Positions 37,701-52,557 are shown, numbered from the stretch's first letter. The stretch is 64,000 bases of DNA from Hemerocallis citrina (GCA_017893485.1 JACEHZ010000372.1:1488001-1552000), one strand, 5' to 3'. Notes: generated by a model from the letters alone, not told the origin. Numbers and translations: made by a program.

Positions 37701-40700
37701 CAAAGCACACAAATTTGTACCGGTTGGGGCTTTCGCCTTAATCCGGGGGAGAAGAAACCCAAGATGTTATTCAACTAGAGAAGATACAAAAATATTACAA
37801 TTCTCACCACAACCCTCTCTCAAGCCTCACTAGCAAATACTAGTTGTTTACAATTAGAGAAACTCTCAAATTTTGCCTTCAATGAAGTATACTCTCTCTC
37901 TTAGCTCTCAATGGAGGCCAATAACAACAATATATAGAGATCTAGAGAAAACATAGTTTGATATCTTGATACAATAACCATTAGATATTCCTGAAGAGAT
38001 AACCCTATGATAAGAACCGTAAGATCTGACTTGAAGAGCAAGTTGGGCTTCTCACGAATCACCAAGATCCGACCCAATAAATCCATCAGCGCCGCTGTCG
38101 GTCGACCTACCCCCAAGGTACGGTCTACCGCAACCTTCTGAAGTCCACCCGAGAGCAACTCGGTCGACCGAGCAGTCGACCGCTGTCTCGCTGCAGTAGA
38201 GCGGTCGACCGACCCCAAGGTCCAGTCGACCGCAACCCTACTGTTGCCTTCTACTGACTGTTTCTTGCCTCCACTCCGTCTCCGATCATCTCGATTCCTC
38301 TATCGTCTCATTGTCTTCTTATCCAATCTCGTATGCAAGACATAAACCCAACAATCTCCACCTTGGATTGCATACTCATGAATCCATACCTATGTGATTT
38401 AAAACCCTCTAGACTCTTTTCCTTATCTTCTTGCAAACAACTCGTTTCAATGGCTTCCTCTGCTAGTTGAATCTATCTCCACCTATTTTTCTCCCGCTGT
38501 ATGCCCCCTCAAGGGCACACCCCAGTAGATGTAATCATGGAGGTGCCACCCTCCACACGAACTCCACCTACCTCAAGGCTCTCTCCACCTTCCGACGATA
38601 TTAGAACGTCGCAATCTTGCTCGGATGATTCTAATGACGGCATACTAGATGGTGCTTTAGGAACAATGGGCTTCAAACACTTGGCCAAGGTTTCCTGTTC
38701 CCACAAAGCTGGTAAAGAATGTGCTGAATCTGCCCAATCCCCCTCTTACCCTTCATCACCTTACGATAACTTTTCCAAACTGAACGAACTTCACCTGAAT
38801 CTGTGTACCTACAGTCCTGAGCTTCTAGAGTTCTCATGGAAATAAGGCTCCACTTCATCAAAGGAATATGCATATCCTCCTCTAGTGTGTGTCCCCTTCT
38901 GCCTGTCATCTTCGACTCATTTGTTTTCTCCCATCTTACTACACAAGTCTTGTCAATCTTCGTTCCCACACGACATGAGACAAACTTGTAAGTAGAAACC
39001 ATTACTTCACAAATCTTATCAAACTTCGTTCCCACACAATGATATGATGCAGATTTGCAAGTAGAAACCATCTCCCTCTCGGAGCAAACTTGAGAAGAAC
39101 TAACCGAATCAAAAGAACCAAAAATCACACCTAAAGAACTTGAAACAAAAGTACTGTTTAAGCCTTCACATGATTCAGCAGTACTGAATTTGGTATCCCT
39201 CTGACTCAATTGCTTGTAACAGTCTCTCATGTAATGCTCAATCCCTTTGAACTGGTAGCCACGGACCTTACCCCGACATACACTTTTCCTTCCAATCAAA
39301 GTGCAATCCACCTCCAAGCAACTCACAGAAGTTGACGCCGATTTCTGACTCTCCTTCCTAAGTACATCCTCCTCCAACCCCTTGATCATACCTGCTATGA
39401 AAAACTTCTCATTGGTAGATTTCTCGCCTACCATGGTTATCATGTTGGATGGATTTGACGGTGAATATATTGAGTTGGAAACCCTTAGATCATCTGCGTT
39501 GAACGCCCTCTGTTCAGATAACTCCATATTGAACTCCACTTCATGATCTAGATGAGCGGTACTTTCCTTCATTGAGAAACCCCAACACTTTCTTCACTGG
39601 TACATCCGAACTTGTGATGACGATCCTGAGTAGTTAGTTCTGAATCTTGCCCAAAGACTCGTTGTACTTCTCCTATACCTAACTTCGTTCATCGATGACA
39701 ACCGGATTAAACCCAAGGCTTCTGAACACATCTTCTTCCACTTCTCCTGCTTTGTGCCGATTTGTCTCCCTTTATCGCCTTCTAGGACTAGATCCAAGTC
39801 CAGTTGAACCGATGCTTCATGCATGTCCACCTTCAAGAGATTAAAGTTGATCTTGCCTTTGAACCGCTTGATCTTCGTGATTTGATCTGCCATCATCTCC
39901 AAGGAACTCGAACAAACCCTTGAACCTGAAGCTCTGATACCAATTGTTAGGGATTTTCCACCGAAAACTCCTCTCTAGGATCTTGTTGGGTTATTCGATG
40001 CAATCAACACAAATTACCAAGCACACGAGATCATACCAAACACACCAAAGCACACAAATTTGTCCCGGTTGGGGCTTTCGTCTTAATCCGAGGGAGAAGA
40101 AACCCAAGATGTTATTCAACTAGAGAAGATACAAGAATATTACAATTCTCACCACGACCCTCTCTCAAGCCTCACCAGCAAGTACTAGTTGTTTACAATT
40201 AGAGAAACTCTCAAGCTTCGCCTTCAATGAAGTACTTTCTCTCTTAGCTCTCAATAGAGGCCAATAACAACAATATATAAAGATCTAGAGAAAACCTAGT
40301 TTGATATCTTGATAGAATAACCATTGGATATTCCTAAAGAGATAACCCTACGATAAGAGCCGTAAGATCTGACTTGAAGAGCAAGTTGGGCTTCTCACGA
40401 ATCACCAAGATCCGACCCAATAAATCCATCAGCGCCGCTGTCGGTCGACCTACCCCCAAGATACGGTCGACCGCAACCTTCTGAAGTCCACCCGAGAGCA
40501 ACCCGGTCGACCGCTGTCTCGCTGCAGTAGAACGGTCGACCGACCCCAAGGTCCAGTCGACCGCAACCCCACTGTTGCCTTTTGCCGACTGTTTCATGCC
40601 TTCACTCCGTCTCCGATCGTCTCGATTCCTTTATCGTCTCATCGTCTTCTTATCCAATCTCGTATGCAAGACATAAACCCAACACTTGTCCCTCCCAAAC

Positions 40701-43700
40701 CATCCAATCAGGAACCCTAGAATTTAGAGAGCCCATCTTCGAACTGAAATGGACAACTCTGATATTTTCACTACCCACACTGTCAATTAAGCAACTTTGC
40801 CAATATCAATCAGATGCTTGAAAAAGTGGAATTGAATCAAAATGTTACCCCTGAGCTTAATCGTCATATCCCTCAAGGAAATGATCGTGACGACCAACAT
40901 CAAGATCGTGACCTTGATAAACAATACAAGAACGTTAAGGCTGACATTCCCCACTTTGAAGGTCACATGGAACCCCAAGCTTATCTCGATTGGATCCGTG
41001 TCATGGACCACTACTTCGTGTGATTTAATATGAACGAAGCTCTGAAGGACAAATTTGTCATGATAAAATTGACTAGAAAAGCTCAACAATATTGGACCAA
41101 TCTTGAACATGTTCGCAGAGGCCGAGGCCTGGCACCCATAACCACTTGGAAGGCCAAGAAACAGAAGCACACTGAGAGATATGTGCCTTTGTCATTCCAC
41201 ACCCAATTGCTAGATTCGTGGAACAAACTCTATCAATGAAGCAAATCCACCCAAGAGTATGTGGATAAGTTTGACGACTTCCTCATTCGGTGCAATGCAA
41301 TGGGTAAAGAGAGCAAAGAACAAACCCTTTCTAGGTTCAGAGCTGGACTACGAGCCTGTCTTAGGAATGAGTTAATTCATAGAAATGTGGACTCCTTAGC
41401 AGCATCTTATGCTCATGTCCTCGATATGAATTTCCTTAAAGTAAGTTCCCACTGAAGTCCAGCGATTCGATAGATCATTCCTCTAGAATGACCTCTACTG
41501 AGCTCTCTAGGCCTAAGCCCTCCTCTTCTCAGTACCCCAACAAGTTTTACCCAAGCCAGCCTACTTCAAATTCCTATCCACCAAAAAATGACAACACGGG
41601 TAAGAACACTGAAAGAGACTACTCTATGATTGATCCTCTTACTAAGTGCTATAAATGCAAGGGGTACGGCCATGTTGCTGGCAACTATTGAAGCACAAGT
41701 AACATCAACATCAGATGGTACCGCTGTCATTGCTGATGAGCCTGACAATGAGTCTACCTATGAACCTCATATAAGTGATAACTTTGGTGAAGAAGAAGAT
41801 GACCAGTCTATCAACTATATTCGGTCGATCCAATCACCTCTATTGAATGTACCTGAGTCACACATTCCTTTCCAAGTCACTTAGTAGCCCATAGATTTTC
41901 TCTGTTAGAACATCATAGAGTCTCAGAGTCTGCATCCACAGTTGCATAGAGAAATTTTAACTACAAGTTAATAGCAGATACTATAATGAAATTTACAACT
42001 TTTGATGTTGGTGAAAAACAGTGTTCTAAAAATCGGCTTAGGCGGTGCCTAGGCGCTAGGCGCCCTCCCAACAACTCGCCTAGGGCCTAGGCATTTTAGA
42101 AATCGGGTTATGGGTCTAGGCCGATTTAAGCGGGTCTAGGCGGGTTTAAGCGGGTCTAGCCGGGTCTAAATCGGTCTAGGCGGGTCTAGGCGGTCTAGAC
42201 CGCTTAGGACCCAAACCATATTTTTAACTAATTGTTTTTTGAGTTTTATCTTATTGTAGACTATCCATTATTCTGATGATTTTAAAGTGATTACGGGTAA
42301 GAACACTGAAAGAGACTACTCTATAATTGATCCTCTCACTAAGTGCTACAAATGCAAGGGGTACGGCTATGTTGCTGGCAACTATTCAAGCACAAGTAGG
42401 ATTAACATCATAGATGGTACCGTTGTCATTGCTGATGAGCCCGACAATGAGTCTACCTATGAATCTCATATAAGTGATGACTTTGGTGAAGAAGAAGATG
42501 ACCAGTCTCTCAACTGTATTCGGTCGATTCAATCACCTCCATTAAATGTACCTGAGTCACTCATTCCTTTTCAAGTCACTTGGTAGCCCATAGATTTTCT
42601 TTGTGTTAGAACATCATAAAGTCTCAGAGTCTGTATCCATAGTTGCATAGAGAAATTTTAACTACAAGTTAATAGCAGATACTATAATGAAATTTACAAC
42701 TTTTGATGTTGGTGACAAACAGTGTTCTAAAAATCGGCCAAGGCGGTGCCTAGGTGTTAGGCGCCCTCCCAACAACTCGCCTAGGGCCTAGGTATCTTAG
42801 AAAATCGGGTTATGGGTCTAGGCGGATTTAAGCGGGTCTAGGCGGGTCTAAATCGGTCTAGGCGGGTTTAAGCAGGTCTAGGCGGGTTTAAGCGGGTCTA
42901 GACGGGTCCAAATCGGTCTAGGCGGGTCTAGGCGGTCTAGACCGCTTAGGACCCAAACCACATTTTTAACTAATTGTTTTTGAATTTTATCTTGTTGTAA
43001 GCAGAGTAGCAGACTATCCATTATTCTGAGAATTTTAAAGTGATTATGTTTTAAAGCAGAGTAGCAGACTCGTATTTTTCAATTGAATTCGTATAATATA
43101 TATATAGGGAAGTCTTCCGTTGTGCACCACCTATGGTGCACACGGCGTGTGCACTCAGCCTTCCCGCCTTTGTATCGACGATCGGAACCGTTCACACTGA
43201 TCTACACATCTAAATTAGTCTAAATATGTAAAATCAAATTATTTGAAAATCATTTGCCCATCCATTGAAGTGTTACAAAATTGTATGGCTGAAAATCATT
43301 GTTTCTTATAATCACATGATAGATTGGCAAATGAATTTCAAATGATTTGATTTTACATATTTAGACTAATTTAGATGTGTAGATCAATGTGAACGGTTCG
43401 GATCGTCGATACGAAGACGGGAAGACCGAGTGCACACGAGTGCACATAGAGGGGTGGTACACAATGGAAGATTTTCCTATATATATATATATATGACATC
43501 AAAATCAAAATAAAGTAAAATTAGTATTAGAATATTTAAAGAAGGCCCATTTTTTTCTTTCCACACAAGGCCCTATAAATCTCAGGACCGGCCCTGCCCA
43601 CGCCAACCTGCAACAACTCAGTAATAACTTGCTGCCTTGCTGCCCTGCCGCTCCCCTCTTGTTGTCGTTGACCACTCGAAGATCCTGTTTTCATCTTCGA

Positions 43701-46700
43701 CACTTTCCATCGAATCTCAGTAAACTCTTTCCACTTCTCTATTATTTGTGATACTGCTTTATCATCTCTAGAATATTATCTAAATTATCTGTCGTCCACA
43801 AATATTGCGTGTGTTTCTACTTGCTAATTAGAGTACGAATCATTATTGACTATTTTACTTGCTAAGAATACCTATGTATAATTATTGATTGTTAGGATTG
43901 AATCTTTAATTGGGTTTGTTAAACTTATTGCATATCTTGAATCCATCCAACCAATTAATAGTTTAATTTCTAACTTAATCTGCATTACATGTTGCTAACT
44001 TAATCTTTTAATATTCTTGAAAATTCTCTTCTTAGGATTAAGTTTACATCACCAAACCCAAGGCTTAATCATTTAATGATTCATCATAGAACATGTTATG
44101 AAATTCTGTAAATTTAAATTTGAAAAACAACTATAAAGCAGGAAAGGAAAGACCTCAGATACGCTTACCAAATCTTTGGAATGCACAAATTTGTTTCCGT
44201 ATTTTCAGATATAATTTCGATCCAAAATCTCTTTGCTTTATTTTGTTTATAGTGAGATTGAGCCCAAATGACTAACAATAAAAGATAAATACAGGTATGT
44301 AAAAGACGCACCTTAGATGAAACAAAAATTTTGGTAGAAAAATGAGGAGAATCTCCCAGTGTGAACGATATGTAAAGAAACATTACAAGATAACTCACCT
44401 GATTCATATTTAGAATGAAACAAAACAAAAGGAGAGCAACATATGTTAGTGAAACTTGAATCATACATTGTTCTACTAGTGAGCAGAGAAATAAATGAGT
44501 TCATAAACATATAGGACAGACTTCACTTACAAATATGGTTATTACATCTGATGTACTTTCTCTTTTAAGTTCTTCCTGGACAGAGCTCTCCGATGAGAAA
44601 GACAGTGTAAGATTTTGTAATTTCGCCATTGGAATAAGTTCTTCCTGGCACATATGATTAACACAGATACTGGTGTGAGGTTGATTGCTTGTACGAGTAG
44701 ATGTTAAATATATGATAAAACATAGAATAAGCTATTCAAGTAATATGTCAAATTTTTGCATTTCTATGATTTACATGCACAAGGAGTCACTACTTGTGTC
44801 CCCTGAAAAAAGCAAGACAATCTACCACAGAAAAGCTTGAAACTTGTATATACTTCAGCCTCATCATCATGAACCGAAACTCTTTCATAGATTTGCATAA
44901 CAGATTACAAAAATATTAAAAGTTGAGAATGGCCCCAAGGAGTAACGTTCCTAAGTATAAACAGAGATCTATAAAGGACTGGAACATACAGAGAGAAAAA
45001 ATAATCGAATTTGGTTTACATTTCAATATTCATATTCATTCATATACCATATATCTAATTAAATTTGATATTCTACTATTAACTATAATTCGCAAATAAT
45101 TAATTAAATTTTCTAATCCTGGTGTTACTTGCAAACAAAAATTTCCTAATATGACCAAATAGAACATGCTATTTATAGTATTAATTCAAGTAATATGTAG
45201 CATGACCAAACCAAAAACAACAATCAATAGCAGAAGGAAGAAGATAAGTACCTCCCTTCACTTCTTTCCAACAGACATAAGTGCACAAACACAGTCCTCA
45301 AGCATCAATTAATTGAATTATTGAGCTATCAAACTTGATACATTAATAAAACAATTACAAATAAATATACGATTTGGCTTAAACCACTAAACAACCATCT
45401 GAAAAGAATTTCCCTAAATACTTAAGAGGATAGGTTTAGTAAAGTATTTGAAAATTATCTGATCGTGTTTTAGGTCATGCAACTTAAATTTTCTAATCCT
45501 GGTATTACTTGCAAACAAAAATTTCCTAATCTGACCAAATAGAACATGCTATTTATAGTATTAATTTTCATATGTAGCATGAACATACCAAAAACAACAA
45601 TCGATAGCAGAAGGAAGAACATAAGTACCTCCTTTCACTTCTTTCCAACAGACATAAGTGCACAAACACAGTCCTCAAGCATCAATTAATTGAATTATTG
45701 AGCTATCATACTTGATTCATTAATAAAACAATTACAAATAAATATACGATTTGGCTTAAACCACTAAACAACCATCTGAAAATAATTTCCCTAAATACTT
45801 AAGAGGATAGGTTTAGTAAAGTATTTGAAAATTATCTGATCGTGTTTTAGGTCATGCACTCCCTTCACAGGGTTATTGTTCTCTCTGCTTAAAAAAAAGG
45901 TTCCCAAATTTTTTTTGGACAGACATGGCTATTGATTAATTAAAAGCCCGTAAATAACTAAAACATCAAAACACTTAACCTCGGCTAAACGAACAAAGGC
46001 TTTTTCCCAGGTGACAGCTTTTCCATTTCCATTGCCTGTTTTATCCAATTCATTGTTGACAGGATATGTTACCACGAATGCAGAAGCCTGCGGAAGAGAA
46101 TATTCATTAATCAAGTCAAACTATTAGCAAATCACATCATTTCTGTGAAAAGTATTCAGTACCTCTGAATAGTTGCTCCCCGAAAAGCCACCTAAAGCCG
46201 TGCTTGGATCAAGAGGTGCCTGAAATGCACTTAGGCATGTTTCTGCTGAAGAATAATGCTGACAATAGTTCATCACAGTTGGTTAGTGTTAAAATGTTGA
46301 ATTTGATAAATGACTGAATCTTTCCCCCAGATAAATCTATAAGGAAAATGAAAGGACAGTGACGAGCAGAAAACCCAAAAACATGGTGGGGTGTATGGAC
46401 GAAGAGAAGAACTTATGCATCTATTAGAACACATGGCCATGACGGCAGTTTTAATCGGGCTGACTTGCTTGACCATTTTATCTACTTCCAATATTTCTGG
46501 ACAGGAATTCTCTCTCTCAAGAGAAGAGTTAAGGTGGAGTTTCTTCTCTTAGCAAAGTCACTTCTGATCTGGTGGAAGGGAACAATGGTCATGTCCATAG
46601 TGTTTGATTGTTCGGGAGCTGATAATGGATAATATTTTTCTCAAGCTATGATCATAGATTGACACTAAAAACTAGGCGAATCAGTGAATATATTTTGTGT

Positions 46701-49700
46701 TTCTTTGACTTTAGTTTTCTAGACATTTGAGTGAAACAGAGAACTACTTTCTGCACCACTTGTCATATAAACTATGTTAGGTTTTTTCTGGCTCAAGTCT
46801 TGTAGGCTTTATCCTTTTTATCAAATAAATTTCTAAAAGAAAAAAAAAGGGGCAAAAGGATATGCCTTGAAGAGTTCATGACAGAATAAGATGATATAAA
46901 AACTCATTGTAATGATGGAATTATATACCAGAAAACAATACTCTGCATGGTCTACTCCTCCATAGTCATTGTATTTTGCTGGATCCATTTTAAAGTACTG
47001 ATAAGAAGAAAAGTTATTTAGCTAAATTGGTTAAAGTACTGATAAGAAGAAAATTTACTTAGCTAAAGTGGATAAAACCTGAACTTTGGATAATAAAAAA
47101 AGAAAAATTTACTAAAAGAACAAATAATCAGTCTAGAAATTTCATATCTGTATTAAGAAATAAAATATCCAATGAATTATGCAACTGCTAATTTAAAACA
47201 TGTGTTTAACACAACTTGAATCTACAGCAACAAGATGTGAAGTGATAAACTGAAAATTCTCATATTTTTTCAAGAAGATAACTTGCTATACTATAATAGC
47301 AATAGATATACAATTACCAGTCAAATTAAAACAATCTTACTGCACAGTTTGTTGTAAAGGTAAAAGAATAAATTTATAACTCCTCCTCACTGGTAATAAT
47401 TATAACTCCTCCTCAACGGTAATAATGATAAGTAATGTATGGACCTAATCCTCGGCCTAAAAATAACATCTCGATCAAAAGACTCCGAAAGTTTCGAACA
47501 AAATCTTTAAGTGTCCACTTACAAACTATGGTGGGCTCAACCATACTTTCAACAAGGCCATTCAATCCATTAGAAATATTCCCCACTGTCCTCTCAAAAA
47601 TAATAATGAAGGTAAAGTGAGGAACAAGGGGATGAATAGAAGTGAACGAATGAAAACGGGCCCACAACTTGAAGTGTAGATGCCCAAAATCTATTCTAGC
47701 AGTTGAATGCAATCTATTGAGATTCCTGGTGTACTGAAAGTCAAGGACTATTCGAAAAGTTTTTCTGGCCAATTCCAAGCATAACTACATTTATCCCAAG
47801 TTTATACACCCATAAAGACATAAAGAGATCAAAAGAGATAGATGGCCTGACCTATATACCTAGACTCTCATTTTTCTAGAAATGAATACTTGTAAATTTC
47901 CCGTACAATAAAAAACTTTTCCTATTCTTGTACGAGTATTCTTCCTACCTCTGGGGATCGGCATGGTATTGCTGAGGTGCTTCACAGACCTTTCAATCGA
48001 CCAGAGTTCCACATCCATACATATGAATTCCATTTGGAGACTGAAGCCAAGACGTGTGAAATGCTAACACAAACCTCTATTGTAGCTAGATTTCCCTAAC
48101 AAAAACTAATCTTTGCTAATTTGAATGACAATAAAAACCTCCAAGAAACAAGAATAAAATCCATAGAGTAAAGTTTTTTTTGGACCGTCAAGTAACTCAG
48201 GAACAAAATTAATGAGATGAATTGTCATGCCATGACTAAGCAAAGACATCTATAAGTCGTTTGCTCAGGACAAAAGATAGGATCATCAACGCATCCAACA
48301 TCCAACTGACCTAGAAAAAAAAGTAGACTTGGATCAACGAGAGTGTAAGATCTTCCGATATGTCATTTGTCATTTGTCATTTGTCATGTTGTGCCAGGAG
48401 GCCATGTAAGATATTGTCGGAGAACCATCAGGCCCAGATGCTATGTAGCCAGTTTGCCATTTGAGAAAAGCAATTGTTGGTTTCAAGCAATCCCAGTAAC
48501 TAATAATGGAACATGCTTCGGAAATTCAGAAAAGCCTACAAGTTTTCCCTACAAGGATTTTTCAATAAGGAAAAGATGTCCTTAATTGAAATTAATTCAT
48601 CTTTGCAGAACTACCATCTTTCCCCTTCTGGAACTTTTCCAACAGTTATCTAGGCATTAGAAGACGCAACTAGTAGTTCAGGGTTAACTCAATACTATCT
48701 CCTCTCCATATCCTTGGCCATAAACTGGTAGCAATTTGGAGAGATAATGGTCGCAAGATATTTCCAGATCTTCAAAGAAGGCTTGTGCTACAAAACTAAC
48801 AAAATTTGATAAAAAAGAAACTTCATGATGATGATGAGGCAAAGACAACAACAATGACAACAGAGAGGTATCCTCGTTCGTATTTTTATCCTGAATTCAT
48901 GACGAAAGTTATTTGCCGTGTGAAGTAAGCAATTCATCTTAGTAGCATAACTGTTCTCACTAATTCAAAACTCGTAATTAAAAAGGTGGCATGGATAGAT
49001 ATAGGGATACATGGAGTTTTGACATATCAAAAAGAATATACTATCTGGAAACTACAGCGAGCACAGCTACGAAGGTATAAGTATAACCAACATCACTCGT
49101 TCAAATAGCCGACCAAGAAAAAGAAGGATAAGTTAACTCCTTGAATAAACAGATAGAATATAAAGTCTGGCCAGAAGTAATAACCTGGAGAACACTTTGT
49201 GTTGCACAATCATCACCAAGTGGCTTCAAGCAAATGTCAGCAAGAGATATCAAGGATCCAGAATAATTTGCTGTAAGCCCATCAACCTTTTGAAATTGAG
49301 ATTAGTAGCTATATGTCGTCATCGTATTCTTCAGAAAGAAGGGAGAATTAAAAACCGCATTTTTTAGGGAAAGATTGGAAATCTAATGAACTGAAAATTT
49401 TCATACCTTCTTTTGTATTTCGAAAAGTAACTTCATATTTCCATCAGTCACAATATTGGGTGACTTGCCATCTTTAGAATCAGTTACAGTTGAAAATATG
49501 AGCTACAACAAAGACATTATGTCCCAATAAGAATGAATAAAAGAATATGCAAAACATTTTTTAGCAGTATCGCAGAGAACATATCAGAATTACACATTTA
49601 ATGACCTAAACTAAAATTAAAAGCTGTATTTTAATGGAGAAACAGAGAAAATTGATTGTTATTGTAATTTCATACAAAAGTGAATAAGTTAAGAGCTAGG

Positions 49701-52516
49701 CCATCATGCTTAAACTAGTAGAAGCACAACAGTGAGTATGTGTAACAATCAGCAGATGGAAAAACAAAATTTACAAATCTAATTTAGCAAAGCTTTACTT
49801 CAGGAATATGTAGTACACACAAAAAAATTCTGAAGAAAAGATGCAGAAGCACTCTCAAATCTGGTATGTATACATGCTAATAACACGAAAGGATGATATG
49901 CGAAGTGAAACAACTATTCCTTTTAGCTGGTAATTATGGAAAACAATAACATTAATTTAATAATAGCCAGAAAAGTCATACGTTCCTTTTCTTTTTCTTT
50001 TTTTGCCAAAATAAATTATCTGATTAACCTACCTACCATCAAAAGTATTATGATGGATTGATACTGTTCAAGGTCCTACTTTTCAGAAAAGTTGAACATA
50101 ACAAATAACAAATCAGACAATTTATCATCTTTTATCAAAAAACAATATCATCTTTTATCAAAAAAAAAAAAAAAAATCAGAAAATTTATTGTTGCAAGCA
50201 AAATCTAATCCAAATCAATAAAATTTCTGTCAAAGGAAATTTTAACCCCAAGATAACATGTACAAAAAAGCCTGTGGATATGGATCTATTAAAGACTATC
50301 CAGAATAACTTTCTGACACAAAGTATAGACGGTGTTACAATATTTTGTTTATTCAGTTAAAATGGATACATAATTTCAGATAGTTGTAGAATTATCAGTA
50401 ATTAAACTATAGGAAATGTAAAATATGTAATAAAAACTATGTGTGATATAGATATCTATAGTATAGTTATTCAAAACGAATATGGAGACAGAAATTACTG
50501 AAAACAATACAATTCTGGCTATATGGCATGCTATAAATCCATAGATGAACATATTACATGTCTAATGACATTGGGTAAGGTTTAAGAGAAAGGAGCTTGT
50601 GCAATTTCTTGAAATGATTGGAATATAAGTATACTCTACATGAGGCATTTACATCCATTTTAGTGACTAATGTTATTCATTCATTTTGTGATCTTCACTC
50701 GTATCAATTATTCCTTGTCATTTTTTACTCATGTCTGATCCATATTTGAATTTGTTTCTGTTTCCTTTTATCCATCCAATCCAGACTTGTTTCTGAATTC
50801 TTCAGATACAAATACTAACTTATGAGAACTACGTCCATACATGCATCTAAGACTGGAAGTCAAATATGATGATAGTAAAGCTAATGCCTTAACTAAAACA
50901 TATGAGAAACCCTTAGTATTACTATTGAAGCCAGGTAACCCTACCACTGATAAGAGACAGTAACCCTACCCCACTTGTAAGAGATCCTTCTGACTGTACA
51001 CTGCTCTGTTAAAACATTTGGACATTGTAGCAATTGACTATCAATATATGTCTATTGTAAGGTTGCCCCGGAAACTTTTACGTGTTTCCTACATTTTTTT
51101 AGGTGTGACAAAGGAGCAGAAGAAATCTAAGAATGACATACGACTAAGATGTTTACAGCAAGAAATATGAAGAGTTCGTGCACATGTGGAATCTAAACTA
51201 GTACAAACATAATCAACGATGAAAACACAGAATGATGATAATGAACATGCAGAATATGTTAATTGATATGGATAATGAACATAATGGTTCTTTCAAAATG
51301 TAACAAGTTGTTTGAGATCACCTGGCTATAGGTATTCACAACAGTACTATATATGACTGAGAATAAACAGAGAAGCAATGTGTACCTGTTCAATTCTATA
51401 GAATGGAGCAAGATGCTCATCAAAGTACATTTTTTCCTCTGCAGCCTTACTTTCAGAAGAAACCCATAGCTGCAACAAGAGAAATAAATCGAGATTACAC
51501 CTGATACAAAGAAAATGTTAACACACCATGCGTGTAACAGAATAAATGTAAAGCTATAATTCTTACAAAAGGAATCCTTTTTTGCCCAAGACTCAAGTGG
51601 AGACCTTGTTTTTACATACAAATATTGAAAAGAATCATCATACACATGTTTATGACAACAACATATACTTTACCTCAAGCTTCTCAAGGAAAAATTATAT
51701 ACCTATATTAGTATTGAGAAATCAGATTGACATGCACGCAGATATGAACATGAAACCACTAATTCAATAATTAATAAGGTAAAAGGACAAGGTTATTCAC
51801 ATACAGTGCATGAACACATACGTTTATCTTTCTCTTAAAGAACTATCACACAATTTAAACCTAATTAAGATTAAGTGATGAAGAAGACGAAATTACCTTC
51901 TCTGGTCGAGTCTCGACCTTAAAGCGGACAAAACCTATGCAAAGAAGTAGAGGAACAGCTATGGATAAGCACAGTACCAGCATAGCGTTTCTGGAAACAT
52001 AAGTTCCATACTTCCTACTCGGAATTTTTTTTGAAAGATAATACAATTATCAGTGATATAGAGAAAAAGCATCTCTAATATTAGAAGACATATCAATATT
52101 ATAGGCAACACCTGAAGAAATTTGACATATGACTATGAACAATAGAATGTTGTATTGCTTGTCCTACCAGCAGACCATCTTCAGGCATCTGGAGAGAAAA
52201 AAAACAATTAATGGAACCAACAAATGAAGTAGAACAGAAATAATCTATTCCAAGTACCAACAAAAGTACTGCACAAGAAATAATATATTCCCCAATGAAC
52301 TCAGCTCACGTCTGTGCAACCTATGTACATATTTACTTCCATACACTCATGTGTTGAAGTATAGAGAAAGAAAAGAGACACTGTATGAATGTGATCATAT
52401 ATATGATTTTTAGAGGAGAGAGAGAGAGAGAGAGAGAGAGGGGTGTGTGTGTGTGTGTGTTTTGTTTAGAGAGAGGTGTGTGTGTGTGTGTGTGTGTGTT
52501 TTGTTTTGTGTGTGTT

Positions 52517-52557
<41 letters not shown>

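Larger units (their letters stand above)
37598..40684 (-). mobile_element. Nested non-autonomous Copia, gag and pre-integrase only
   Basis: LTRs at 37598-38353 (756 bp) and 39945-40684 (740 bp) start TGTTAGGGATTT and end ACCCAACA. The perfect target duplication CTTGT is at 37593-37597 and 40685-40689. The primer-binding site TGGTATCAGAGC is the complement of 39931-39942, next to the right LTR, so the element runs on the minus strand. A purine tract (complement of TCTCCACC) lies at ~38356. The LTRs differ by a 16 bp length change and scattered substitutions. It sits in the leader of the Gypsy element. Confidence 0.92.
35479..44051 (+). mobile_element. Gypsy-type LTR element, deleted and rearranged
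   Basis: The left LTR (35479-36448) starts TGATGAGGACATC and ends TTTACATCA, followed by primer-binding site TGGTATCAGAG. The right LTR is truncated (about 43594-44051) and ends TTTACATCA. Flanks CTAAA and CCAAA agree at four of five bases. Inside are a second, 5'-truncated LTR with its own primer-binding site, a leader, a nested minus-strand Copia, gag with a duplicated segment, and a MITE. No protease, RT or integrase was found. Inserted antisense in NPC1 intron 12. Confidence 0.82.

Noticed and set aside
47413..47778. 121-codon antisense frame in an NPC1 intron
   Set aside because: No recognisable motif, and it falls between confirmed NPC1 exons without splice support.
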